Assembly (NCBI GenBank): GCA_050953005.1
Contig: JBMNLV010000001.1
Coordinates: 267,170 to 331,169 of the forward strand
Length of the DNA: 64,000 nt
Direction of reading: 5' to 3'
Source: UBA6115 sp050953005
GTDB lineage: Bacteria; Bacillota; Clostridia; Christensenellales; Aristaeellaceae
Both the position numbers and the translations under genes were made by a program. This document shows, piece after piece, positions 42,283 to 50,106 of this stretch; within the stretch, counting starts at the first letter, position 1; each line of letters begins with the position of its first letter. Below the pieces are notes generated by a model, which was not told where the DNA came from, ran no database searches, and saw nothing but the letters and a program-made list of their open reading frames with translations.

Positions 42283-44940
42283 ATGAAAGCGTATCTGGAG
42301 CCCATTGAAAGCGTACTGACGCACACAAACAGCACTGTGGAAGGTCTTAGCGCCGTTGAGGCTCAAAAGCGACTGGAGACAAACGGCAAAAACAAGCTGA
42401 AAGAGGCTGAGAAGGAGACGCTGCTCCATCGTTTTTTCCAGCAGCTCAAAGACCCGATGCTGTTGATTTTAATGGCGGCAGCCCTGGTGTCGGGCATCAC
42501 CAACCTGCTCTCCCCCGAGGGCGAAGGCCTGACGGATGTCATCATCATCATGATTGTGGTGCTGCTCAACGCGATCCTGGGCGTCTACCAGGAAAGCAAG
42601 GCCGAGAAAGCGATTGAAGCCCTGCAAACCATGTCCGCAGCCACCTCCAGCGTGCTGCGCGATGGCCATGTGGTCCAGATCCCCTCGCAGGACCTGGTGG
42701 TTGGCGACATCGTGCTGCTGGACGCCGGGACAGCCGTGCCTGCCGACTGCCGGATTATTGAAAGCGCCAGCCTGCAAATAGAAGAAGCCGCGCTGACAGG
42801 CGAATCAGTGCCGGTCAACAAGGAAATCGACGCACTGACTGCGCCCGACCAAGGGGACATCACACTGGGCGACCGCAAGAACATGTGCTACATGGGCTCC
42901 ACCGTGGTCTATGGCCGCGGTCGGGCTGTGGTCGTCGCCACCGGCATGGACACCCAAATGGGCATGATCGCCGATGCCATCACAAAGACAGTGGAAGGCC
43001 AGACACCGCTGCAGATCAAGCTGGCGCAGCTCAGCAAGGTGCTGACCTATCTGGTGTTGGCCATTTGCGCGTTTATTTTTATTTTCAGTGTCATCCGGAC
43101 CAGGGACTTTCACCTGGACGCCATCCTGAGCACATTTATGATCGCGGTGTCCCTGGCGGTAGCCGCCATTCCGGAGGGGCTGGCCACGGTGGTCACCATT
43201 GTTCTCAGCGTAGGCGTTACCAATATGAGCCGCCGCAACGCCATCATCCGCCGGCTGACAGCGGTGGAAACCCTGGGTTCCACCCAGATTATCTGCTCTG
43301 ACAAAACCGGCACGCTGACCCAGAACAAGATGACCGTGGTGGCGGAATACACTCACGATAAACCGCTGTTGGCCCGTGCCATGGCCCTGTCTTCGGACTC
43401 TGAATGGGAAAACGGCCAGGCGGTCGGCGAGCCGACTGAAAACGCGCTGGTTGCCTACGCAGCCGGTTTGGATATGCCAAAACCCGCCCTGAAAGCGGAA
43501 TATCCCCGTGTGGGCGAAGCGCCCTTTGATTCCATGCGCAAGCTGATGAGCACCATTGTCAAGGGGCCGGACGGTCAGTTGATCCAGTTTACAAAAGGCG
43601 CGCCGGACGAGCTGCTGAACCGCTGCACCTCCTGGTGGGACGGAAACAAAACCCAGCCGCTCAATGACAGTACACGCAAGGAGATCCTGTCCCAGAACAC
43701 TGCCATGGCCAACCAGGCGCTTCGTGTCCTGGCCGCCGCAACCCGCGAATGGAGCGGCATGCCTAAGGACCAAAAACCTGAAACCCTGGAAAAGGGGCTG
43801 ACCTTTATCGGTCTGGTGGGCATGCTGGACCCCGTGCGTCCGGAGGTCATCCCCGCGATGGAGGAGTGCAAGCTTGCCGGCATCCGCCCCATCATGATCA
43901 CCGGCGACCACAAGGATACCGCGGTTGCCATCGCCAAACAGCTGCAGATCGTTACCTCAGACGAGCAGGCCATCACAGGCAACCAGCTTAACCAGATGAG
44001 CGATGAGGAGCTCAAGCAGAACATTGGCAACTATTCTGTGTACGCGCGCGTACAGCCTGAGCATAAGGTGCGCATTGTGACCGCCTGGCAGGAGAATGGC
44101 AAGGTCACCGCGATGACAGGCGATGGCGTCAATGATGCGCCCAGCATCAAAAAAGCTGACATCGGTGTGGGCATGGGCATCACAGGCACGGATGTAACCA
44201 AGAACGTGGCGGACATGGTGCTTGCGGATGACAATTTCGCCACCATCGTCCATGCCGTTGAGGAAGGCCGGCGTATTTATGACAACATCCGCAAGGCCAT
44301 CCAGTTCCTTTTATCCTCCAACCTCTCCGAGGTGCTGTCCATCTTTGTGGCAACCATGGTGGGCTTCATCATCCTTGAACCGATCCATCTGCTGTGGATC
44401 AATGTCATCACCGATACCTTCCCGGCCCTGGCCCTGGGCTTTGAAGCGCCGGACAAGGATATTATGACGCGCGCGCCCCGCGACAAAAACGAAGGCATAT
44501 TTGCCGGCGGCCTGGGCCTGGACTCTCTGTATCAAGGCATCATGGTGTCCCTGCTGACGCTGGCCGCCTACTTCATCGGCCACTGGTTTGAAGCCGGCGT
44601 ATGGGAGTTTGTGCCATTGAGCAAAGGGCTGTCACACGATGGCGTCACAATGGCTTTTTTGACGATGTCCATGGCGGAGGTCTTCCATTCGCTCAACATG
44701 CGTTCCACGCGCAACTCCATCTTCTCCCTGAAAACCCATAACAAACACCTGTATATGGCAATGGGAGTTTCCTTCCTGCTAACGGCCGCGGTGATCTATG
44801 TGCCTTTCCTGCGGGATGCTTTCAAGTTTGAACATATCAGCTTCCAGGAATTCAGCATCTCCATGCTGCTGGCTGTATTGGTTATCCCGATTGTGGAAAT
44901 CGTCAAGCTGTTCCAGCGTAAGTTTTCCGTAAAACATTAA
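42283..44940 (+). CDS. P-type Ca2+-transporting ATPase (type IIA/B)
   Basis: 885 residues, full length. N-terminal cation-ATPase domain, actuator loop IEEAALTGESVPVNK, membrane motif AAIPEGLATVVTIVLSVG, phosphorylation site ICSDKTGTLTQNKM, FTKGAPDEL (nucleotide binding), MITGDHKDTAVAIA, TGDGVNDAPSIKKADIGVGMGITGTDV and LLWINVITDTFPALALGFE, then the final four helices. PEGL in helix 4 and N-x3-D in helix 6 match Ca2+ pumps (PEGLP/NxxTD). It exports Ca2+ (possibly Mn2+) with ATP. Start set by AGGAAGG eight bases before the ATG. It converges with the secreted acidic PepSY-like gene across a shared terminator. Confidence 0.92.
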   Translation: MKAYLEPIESVLTHTNSTVEGLSAVEAQKRLETNGKNKLKEAEKETLLHRFFQQLKDPMLLILMAAALVSGITNLLSPEGEGLTDVIIIMIVVLLNAILGVYQESKAEKAIEALQTMSAATSSVLRDGHVVQIPSQDLVVGDIVLLDAGTAVPADCRIIESASLQIEEAALTGESVPVNKEIDALTAPDQGDITLGDRKNMCYMGSTVVYGRGRAVVVATGMDTQMGMIADAITKTVEGQTPLQIKLAQLSKVLTYLVLAICAFIFIFSVIRTRDFHLDAILSTFMIAVSLAVAAIPEGLATVVTIVLSVGVTNMSRRNAIIRRLTAVETLGSTQIICSDKTGTLTQNKMTVVAEYTHDKPLLARAMALSSDSEWENGQAVGEPTENALVAYAAGLDMPKPALKAEYPRVGEAPFDSMRKLMSTIVKGPDGQLIQFTKGAPDELLNRCTSWWDGNKTQPLNDSTRKEILSQNTAMANQALRVLAAATREWSGMPKDQKPETLEKGLTFIGLVGMLDPVRPEVIPAMEECKLAGIRPIMITGDHKDTAVAIAKQLQIVTSDEQAITGNQLNQMSDEELKQNIGNYSVYARVQPEHKVRIVTAWQENGKVTAMTGDGVNDAPSIKKADIGVGMGITGTDVTKNVADMVLADDNFATIVHAVEEGRRIYDNIRKAIQFLLSSNLSEVLSIFVATMVGFIILEPIHLLWINVITDTFPALALGFEAPDKDIMTRAPRDKNEGIFAGGLGLDSLYQGIMVSLLTLAAYFIGHWFEAGVWEFVPLSKGLSHDGVTMAFLTMSMAEVFHSLNMRSTRNSIFSLKTHNKHLYMAMGVSFLLTAAVIYVPFLRDAFKFEHISFQEFSISMLLAVLVIPIVEIVKLFQRKFSVKH

Positions 44941-44955
44941 ACGCTACCAACAAAA

Positions 44956-44995
44956 GCAGTCAGCCCGGCTGAAATCGCCGGGCTGACTGCTTCTT
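44956..44995. terminator. Strong bidirectional terminator between ATPase and acidic PepSY-like gene
   Basis: A perfect 14-bp stem GCAGTCAGCCCGGC/GCCGGGCTGACTGC around a 7-base loop; TTCTTAT follows on the plus strand and TTTTGTTG on the minus strand. Confidence 0.95.
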
Positions 44996-45006
44996 ATAGA
45001 CTTAAT

Positions 45007-45290
45007 TTAATCGTCATCGTCGTCCTGGTCGTCATCATCATCGTCGTCCCGGTCGTCGTCATCATCGTCGTCCCGGTCGTCGTTATCGTCGTCGTCCCGG
45101 TCGTCGTTATCGTCGTCGTCCCGGTCATCGTCATCATCGTCGTCCCGGTCGTCGTTATCGTCGTCGTCCCGGTCATCGTCATCATCGTCGTCCCGGTCAT
45201 CGTCATCATCGTCGTCTCGGTCGTCGTCATCATCGTCGTCTCGGTCGTCGTCATCATCGTCGTCATCATCGTCGTCGTCCCGGTCGTCGT
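45007..45290 (-). repeat. 24-bp degenerate tandem repeats coding (Asp)n-Arg
   Basis: The 3' part of the acidic gene is built of about a dozen near-identical 24-bp units, each coding seven Asp plus Arg (a few with Asn). The plus strand reads as GTC/ATC-rich. It is a minisatellite that could change in length. Confidence 0.92.
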
Positions 45291-46128
45291 CCCAGTCATC
45301 CCAGTCATCGTCATCCCAGTCATCATCAAGGTCATCAAAATCATCATACCAATCATCATCGCCCCAGTCCGCGTCCCACTGTCCGGGAATCACCACAGCG
45401 GGAGGCAGGGTGGTGCCAAGCTGGGGAAGATCCATCAGCGTGTTGTCCTTAACGCGCATTTGCACCAGCGAACCATCAAGAGCGTTGAGGAGAACGGCAT
45501 ACATCTTGTCCTGATTGCGTACCTGTACAAGGTATTGAGCCCCCGCCTTGACACGGCCCAGCTGGATATCGGTTACCACGCCGCCTCCGGCGTACTCCAG
45601 AGCCAGCTGCATGGCCTGGGCAGCCTTGATGCCAACGCCTGGCATTTTCTCCATCTGCGGTACACCGCGCATGACATAGTGCGTCATCCTGCCGTTGGCT
45701 GCATTGAAGCGGACCTTGTAAAACTGTCCCTGGCGCTCAAAAAGCACCACAAAGTAGAGTTCATCCTCGCCCTTGGTCTCAACAAAAACCCGGGATACAA
45801 CGCTGCCCGGGAAATTCTGCTCGACCAGGGCGCGAACAGCCGGCTCTTCCAAACCGATTTGCTTGCCGCCAGCCTCGTCAGCGGACTTCATATTCACCCG
45901 CATTACCAGCAGCGGGGACTTACTCAGGTAGACCCTGTACTGATTCTCTTTGCTGTCCTTAAAGGTCAGCTCCAGGGTATTGGCATCCTCACCGGTCGAT
46001 GTCAGTTTGGCATCCGCAGGCACAAACTTGGAAGCCTCCGCGACCGCCTCCTTGGGGGCGTCTGCCAGCACGGTCAGGCTGGTGACCAGCATGGCCAGCG
46101 CGATCAAAAGTGACAACAGTTTTTTCAT
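45007..46128 (-). CDS. Secreted PepSY-like protein with a long poly-Asp/Arg tail
   Basis: 373 residues. Signal peptide (MKKLLSLLIALAMLVTSLTVLA), then two PepSY-like modules: LTSTGEDANTLELTFKDSKENQYRVYL with EPAVRALVEQNFPGSVVSRV and YKVRFNAANGRMTHYVMRG; and AMQLALEYAGGGVVTDIQLG with YAVLLNALDGSLVQMR. From about residue 265 the chain is nearly all Asp with Trp, Tyr and Arg (WYDDFDDLDDDWDDDD, then DDDDDDDR repeats). Such a tail could bind Ca2+ or other cations, or be an attachment. ATG at 46128 has AGGAG ten bases before. One of three paralogues below a two-component system. PepSY domains generally inhibit or sense peptidases. Confidence 0.85.
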   Translation of the reverse strand: MKKLLSLLIALAMLVTSLTVLADAPKEAVAEASKFVPADAKLTSTGEDANTLELTFKDSKENQYRVYLSKSPLLVMRVNMKSADEAGGKQIGLEEPAVRALVEQNFPGSVVSRVFVETKGEDELYFVVLFERQGQFYKVRFNAANGRMTHYVMRGVPQMEKMPGVGIKAAQAMQLALEYAGGGVVTDIQLGRVKAGAQYLVQVRNQDKMYAVLLNALDGSLVQMRVKDNTLMDLPQLGTTLPPAVVIPGQWDADWGDDDWYDDFDDLDDDWDDDDWDDWDDDRDDDDDDDDDDDDRDDDDDDDRDDDDDDDRDDDDDDDRDDDDNDDRDDDDDDDRDDDDNDDRDDDDNDDRDDDDDDDRDDDDDDDQDDDDD

Positions 46129-46223
46129 TAGTAGTTTCTCTCCTTCCTGATTTGCTTGTCTTACAAGCTCTGGCATTAAGATACACAGGTCAGACAGACA
46201 ATAAAACCTTTTGGGCGCTTTCC

Positions 46224-46240
46224 TAACACATCCCTTACAA
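46224..46240 (-). promoter_or_regulatory. Putative response-regulator site of the poly-Asp PepSY-like gene
   Basis: Minus strand TTGTAA (46240-46235), five bases, GTGTTA (46229-46224). The candidate -10 TATCTT begins 57 bases downstream (46183). It shares TGACCTGTGTAT with the promoter of the 47564-48676 gene. Confidence 0.62.
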
Positions 46241-46260
46241 TTGCCCGATATGCGCCTGTC

Positions 46261-46281
46261 AAAAAACCACCCGAAGGTGGC
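46261..46281 (-). terminator. Intrinsic terminator of the middle PepSY-like gene
   Basis: On the minus strand CCACC-TTCG-GGTGG followed by TTTTTT; the C(TTCG)G tetraloop is highly stable. It isolates the poly-Asp gene as its own transcript. Confidence 0.88.
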
Positions 46282-46321
46282 TTGATCAAGTTTGGAACAC
46301 AGGCGCGCTCAGTGAAATGCC

Positions 46322-47407
46322 TTAGTCATCCGAATCATCGTCATCATCATCTGCTGAGGGTATTGAAGTCGGAGCAGCGGTCACGGCTGCCTCGTCATCG
46401 TCGTCATCATCATCTGATGAGGGCGCTGAAGTCGGCTCGGCAGTCACGGCTGCCTCGTCATCGTCGTCATCGTCTGATGAGGGCGCTGAAGTCGGCCGGG
46501 CGGTCGCGGCCGGCTCAGGGCTTGAGGCGGGCTTGTCGGTCTCAATATCGTTATAATCATCCCAACCGTCCGCTATCCAGTTTTCCCATTCATCATGAGC
46601 GGCATCGTTATCATGACCCGGTTGTACAGGGATGTCCTTCTCGAACAGCCAGTCATCATCCTGACTAACCGGCGTACCGGCCACCATATCAGGCTGCTGA
46701 TAAACCCGAAGGCCGGGCGCGTAAGCTTTTTTGCGGAGCAAGCTGCCGTCCACCGCGTTGATCACCATGAGCATCCCGGATGCTTCCTGATAGACTTCAA
46801 CCTGGTAGAAATACATCTGCCCAAAGCAACCAAACTGCGCATCAGTCGCAAATCCGCCACCGGCATATTTCAACGCGGCTTCCATCGCCTGCTGCTGGGA
46901 TAAAAGCTCCTGTTGAAACTGACCGGATGCTGGAGCGCCGCGCAACACAAAATGTGTAATGTTGCCGCTGTCAGCGTTCAAGCGTACCTTGTACAAGAAG
47001 CCTTCCCGTACCAGGACAACCTGGAAGAAAACCTCTTTTTCACCTTTCTTTTCCAGGTAAATGCCCTTAATGTCAGCACCCGGGAAACGGTTTGAAATTT
47101 TACCGCGTACAGCAGCCTCATCCAGCGTGGCTTGGGCGGCGCCTGACTCATCTGCAGACTTCATGTTCACGCGCACAATATACAAGGGCTGTTTGTTGAC
47201 AACCACACGGTACTGGTTTTGCTCGCCATCCTTGAACGTCACTTCCAGCTGCCAAGTATCCTCTCCGGTAGAAGTCAACTCCGCATCTGTGGGCACCTGT
47301 GCCCGGGCAAGCGCCAGCGCGCCGGGAATTTCCTGTGCCAGAGCGCTTGTCAGGCACAGCATCATTGCAATTCCCATCAAAACAGCAAACCATTTCTTTT
47401 TCATCAT
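46322..47407 (-). CDS. Secreted PepSY-like protein with repeated Asp/Ala/Thr-Pro-Ser tail
   Basis: 361 residues. Signal peptide (KKKWFAVLMGIAMMLCLTSALA), then a PepSY-like pair: LTSTGEDTWQLEVTFKDGEQNQYRV, AAVRGKISNRFPGADIKGIYL, YKVRLNADSGNITHFVLRG and AMEAALKYAGGGFATDAQFG, LMVINAVDGSLL. About residues 295-361 are low-complexity: SSDDDDDDEAAVTAEPTSAP units, three tandem copies, ending in SDD. The N-terminal 110 residues closely follow those of the poly-Asp protein (LTSTGED, NMKSADE), so the two are tandem paralogues with different tails. GGAGG six bases before the ATG at 47407. Secreted or surface. Confidence 0.83.
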   Translation of the reverse strand: MMKKKWFAVLMGIAMMLCLTSALAQEIPGALALARAQVPTDAELTSTGEDTWQLEVTFKDGEQNQYRVVVNKQPLYIVRVNMKSADESGAAQATLDEAAVRGKISNRFPGADIKGIYLEKKGEKEVFFQVVLVREGFLYKVRLNADSGNITHFVLRGAPASGQFQQELLSQQQAMEAALKYAGGGFATDAQFGCFGQMYFYQVEVYQEASGMLMVINAVDGSLLRKKAYAPGLRVYQQPDMVAGTPVSQDDDWLFEKDIPVQPGHDNDAAHDEWENWIADGWDDYNDIETDKPASSPEPAATARPTSAPSSDDDDDDEAAVTAEPTSAPSSDDDDDDDEAAVTAAPTSIPSADDDDDDSDD

Positions 47408-47449
47408 ATACTTCCTCCGGCCAGCGTCCCGCGACCATGTGATGTTCGG

Positions 47450-47513
47450 AAGATAAGCGTTTCCAGCTCTTTTGATAAGCAATATCCCTCTTGTCTTACA
47501 ACTCTCTTACAAA
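47450..47513 (-). promoter_or_regulatory. Putative response-regulator site and -10 of the middle PepSY-like gene
   Basis: Minus strand TTGTAA (47513-47508), five bases, TTGTAA (47502-47497), with TTATCT/TATCTT starting 57-58 bases downstream of the first box (47456-47450). Confidence 0.65.
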
Positions 47514-47514
47514 G

Positions 47515-47538
47515 GCTGCCACATAATCGCGGCAGCCC
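47515..47538 (-). terminator. Hairpin after the Pro/Thr-rich PepSY-like gene
   Basis: GGCTGCC/GGCAGCC 7-bp stem, followed on the minus strand by TTTGTAAG; the T tract merges with the first regulator box of the next gene. Confidence 0.6.
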
Positions 47539-47563
47539 GGAAGTGTTCGAAAGCCCCTACTTG

Positions 47564-48676
47564 TCAATCATCCCATTCGTCCCAGTCATCCCAATCATCC
47601 CAGTCATCATCGTCATCATCGTCATCGGGGATGGGCGTAGGTGTCGCCGTTGGCGAAAGCGTCGCTGTTGGCTTAAGCGTTGCTGTCGGTGAAGGTGTTG
47701 CCGTTGGCGAAGGCGTCGCTGTCGGTGAAGGCGTTGCTGTTGGCTTAAGCGTTGCTGTCGGTGAAGGCGTCGCTGTTGGCTTAAGCGTTGCCGTTGGCGC
47801 AAGCGTCGCTGTTGGAGAAGGCGTCCGTGTCGCGGACGGGGTGATAATTGGGGTTGAAGACGGCGGGGCGGACGTCTCCGTAACAGATGGGGATGTTACA
47901 GGAGGTGTAGCCTGCCCCGCAGGACGCGGGGTCGCAGTCTGGCGGGCAGCAGCTGCCGGCGTATCATCATCCATTTCCCTCAGGTCGCTGAGCTGCGCGT
48001 TGCTGGAGATAAACTGTCCGCTGGAAGCGTCCATAATCAGATAATGTTCCTCACCGTTTGAAAACACATTGAGAAAATACAGCATGCCCGCGCCCAGCTT
48101 CTCCAGGCTGATGTCCAGCATCACCCCGCCGGGCAGATAAGCCTGTACCGCCCCGCGCACCTGTTCATATGGCAGAATGCCCTCCACGGTATCATACAAA
48201 GGCTTCATCACGCGGTGAATGGTCTCGCCATCCGCAGCATTGTACACATCCCGGAAAAAATAGCCGCGCAAGGGATCAGTATATACCGCAGTCAGCGTAT
48301 AGGCGTCATCCAGTTTGGAGGAAAACACCCCCTCAATCATCAGCCCGGAGTTCGTTTGAAGCAATGACGCCCGCAAACCGGCGGCACCCAGCAGCAGCTG
48401 CGGCGCGCCCTGCTTTTGATAGGCGTCCAGTGTCAGTTGGCGAAAGGCTTTGCCATCCGGAGAGATAATGATCTCATATCGATGAGCCTTGCGCTGGTCC
48501 AAAAAAGTAAAGGTCATCCCCTCCGGGCTGTCCTCCATACCCTCCGGCAGCGCGGAACCGGGCACATACAGGGCAGCCAGGCGCCAGGCAGCTGCGACGG
48601 GATCCGTCGCCAGGACACCCATCCAACAGCCCAGCAGCACAAAAGCACAAAGCAAGGCCAGCCAGCCACGTTTCAC
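47564..48676 (-). CDS. Secreted PepSY-like protein with Pro/Thr/Ala tail and Asp/Trp end
   Basis: 370 residues. Short signal (WLALLCAFVLLGCWMGVLA), a PepSY-like pair of more diverged type (HRYEIIISPDGKAFRQLTLDAY; VRGAVQAYLPGGVMLDISLEK; YLIMDASSGQFISS), then a Thr/Pro/Ser/Ala linker from about 240 (PTATLKPTATPSPTATP repeats) like cell-wall-spanning regions, and a final DDDDDDDDWDDWDDWDEWDD-type end. Residues VLLGC could be a lipobox; this is uncertain. Start GTG 48676 is set by GGGAGGTG. Closest to the kinase gene; its regulator boxes lie inside the kinase stop region. Confidence 0.8.
   Translation of the reverse strand: MKRGWLALLCAFVLLGCWMGVLATDPVAAAWRLAALYVPGSALPEGMEDSPEGMTFTFLDQRKAHRYEIIISPDGKAFRQLTLDAYQKQGAPQLLLGAAGLRASLLQTNSGLMIEGVFSSKLDDAYTLTAVYTDPLRGYFFRDVYNAADGETIHRVMKPLYDTVEGILPYEQVRGAVQAYLPGGVMLDISLEKLGAGMLYFLNVFSNGEEHYLIMDASSGQFISSNAQLSDLREMDDDTPAAAARQTATPRPAGQATPPVTSPSVTETSAPPSSTPIITPSATRTPSPTATLAPTATLKPTATPSPTATLKPTATPSPTATPSPTATPSPTATLKPTATLSPTATPTPIPDDDDDDDDWDDWDDWDEWDD
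47640..47830 (-). repeat. Pro/Thr/Ser-coding degenerate minisatellite
   Basis: Tandem, imperfect units of mostly 6, 12 or 24 bases coding TATP/TATLKP/SPTA. On the plus strand they read as variants of GTTGCTGTCGGTGAAGGCGT. Length variation is likely. Confidence 0.85.
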
Positions 48677-48700
48677 GCGCTCACCTCCCTCTTACTCACC

Positions 48701-48762
48701 AGTATACACAGGTCAAAAACACAATAAATGCATTGTTTTTATTCCTTACAAATCCCTTACAA
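48701..48762 (-). promoter_or_regulatory. Putative response-regulator site and -10 of the Pro/Thr-rich PepSY-like gene
   Basis: Minus strand TTGTAA (48762-48757), five bases, TTGTAA (48751-48746), then TATACT 56 bases downstream of the first box (48706-48701). The second box contains the kinase stop codon. Confidence 0.68.
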
Positions 48763-50104
48763 ATTGCACGGAGAAGCAGGTGCCTTCACCGGGCTTGCTG
48801 TCCACTGAAAGGGCGGCGTTGTAACGGTTGGTAATGCTGGCCACGATGGCCAGTCCCAGGCCGGTGCCGCCGGACTCACGCGCACGGGCGCTGTCCACGC
48901 GGTAGAATTTCTCATAGATGCGCGGCAGGTGCTCGGGCGCGATGCCAATACCGTTGTCTGAAACTTTCAGGCATTTCCCATCCATCTCCACCAATACCCA
49001 GCCGCCCTGCCGGCCATAGCGCACGGCGTTGCTCATCAGGTTTCGCAGCAGCTCCCACATGTCCTGCTCCACCGCATGGACCTGCATTTTCCCTTTGATT
49101 TGGATGGAAATGTCCCGAGCCGCTGCCTGTGGGCTGAGCGCCACAGCCACCTGGTTGGCCACCTTGTCCAGGGACACTGTCTCATGGGGGGGGCCCAGCG
49201 CCTGGCTTTGACGTTCCAGCATCAGGATGTCATTGATGATGCCTGCCATGCGCTCGCATTCCTTGAGAATATAACCCAGATACTCCTCGCGTTCCTGCTT
49301 GGACAGGTCCGGATCTTCCAGGAGCATTTCAGCAAAGCCGCTGATGGAGGTCAGCGGGCTCTTAAGCTCGTGGGAGCTGTTGTCCACAAAATCACGCTGC
49401 ATATCGCGTGTTTTGCTGATTTGCTCAAGGTCAAAGCGCATGCGGTCGATCAGGTAGATGATGTTTTCCATGGCAGGGCGCAGCTCCGGAAAAAAAGCAT
49501 CCGGATCAATGGTCTCGCGCACCAGGGTACCCTCCAGCAGATCCCGCACCTGCTCCAATTGGTGCACCATTTTGCTGGTCAGCGGGTTCATCAGCCAACG
49601 GGCGACCACCACCATCGCCAGGCTGATCAAAAGCAACAAAGGCAGGTAAATGGTCAAAAGGTATTCGAACTCACGGTAGGGCCTGTCCAAATGCAAAAGG
49701 AGCCGTCCCTCCATCAGCAGGGCAGCCCTCAAAGCCGGGTAAAACACGCCGCGCTCCAGGGAAAAACTGTCCCCTACGCCTGCGCGCAGCGCTTCGAGAA
49801 CCTCCTCTTGCGCAACCAGGCGGCTTCCGTCCTGAATGTCATCGCCGCTGTCCGCCAAAATGATGCCGTTGGGCATCAAAAACGTGACCCGCAAGGGCGG
49901 CGCTGAGTGAGCGATCTTGTCCGCCAGCTCCTGCAAATTGCTGCTGGCCTCGCTGGTCCAGGCGGAGGCGGTGTTCAGGATGGCCATCAGGCTGCCGCGG
50001 TCAGCATCAATGTCGGTAGCGATCGTGATGGCGGCAAACGCGGTGACAATCAGCAGTGTCAGCACGTTGCCCAGCCAATAGGCGCGCAGCAGCTTCTTGC
50101 GCAT
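48746..50104 (-). CDS. Sensor histidine kinase
   Basis: 452 residues. Helix about 11-30 and helix about 149-169 flank an extracellular domain of about 115 residues; then a HAMP-like linker, dimerisation domain with phospho-accepting His245 in DNSSHELKSPLTSI, and ATPase boxes NLMSNAVRYG, VSDNGIGIAPEHLPRIYEKFYR and GGTGLGLAI. It would phosphorylate the regulator encoded two bases upstream. Type like PhoR/ResE. Signal unknown; the large external domain and PepSY neighbours suggest envelope sensing. It is translated from an ATG with GGAGGGC inside the end of the regulator gene. Confidence 0.95.
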   Translation of the reverse strand: MRKKLLRAYWLGNVLTLLIVTAFAAITIATDIDADRGSLMAILNTASAWTSEASSNLQELADKIAHSAPPLRVTFLMPNGIILADSGDDIQDGSRLVAQEEVLEALRAGVGDSFSLERGVFYPALRAALLMEGRLLLHLDRPYREFEYLLTIYLPLLLLISLAMVVVARWLMNPLTSKMVHQLEQVRDLLEGTLVRETIDPDAFFPELRPAMENIIYLIDRMRFDLEQISKTRDMQRDFVDNSSHELKSPLTSISGFAEMLLEDPDLSKQEREEYLGYILKECERMAGIINDILMLERQSQALGPPHETVSLDKVANQVAVALSPQAAARDISIQIKGKMQVHAVEQDMWELLRNLMSNAVRYGRQGGWVLVEMDGKCLKVSDNGIGIAPEHLPRIYEKFYRVDSARARESGGTGLGLAIVASITNRYNAALSVDSKPGEGTCFSVQFVRDL

Positions 50105-50106
50105 GC

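Noticed and set aside
45007..45300. Regular GTC/ATC-rich repeats that look like a repeat array
   Set aside because: They are codon repeats for Asp/Arg inside one long minus-strand gene, with no spacers, so this is not CRISPR.
44994..45359. Open frame rich in Met and Thr in the same repeats (minus strand, other frame)
   Set aside because: Shadow of the poly-Asp gene; no ribosome-binding site or homologue-like pattern.
47472..48044. Plus-strand frame with Val-Gly-Glu-Gly-Val-Ala repeats
   Set aside because: Antisense shadow of the Pro/Thr-rich tail; no SD.
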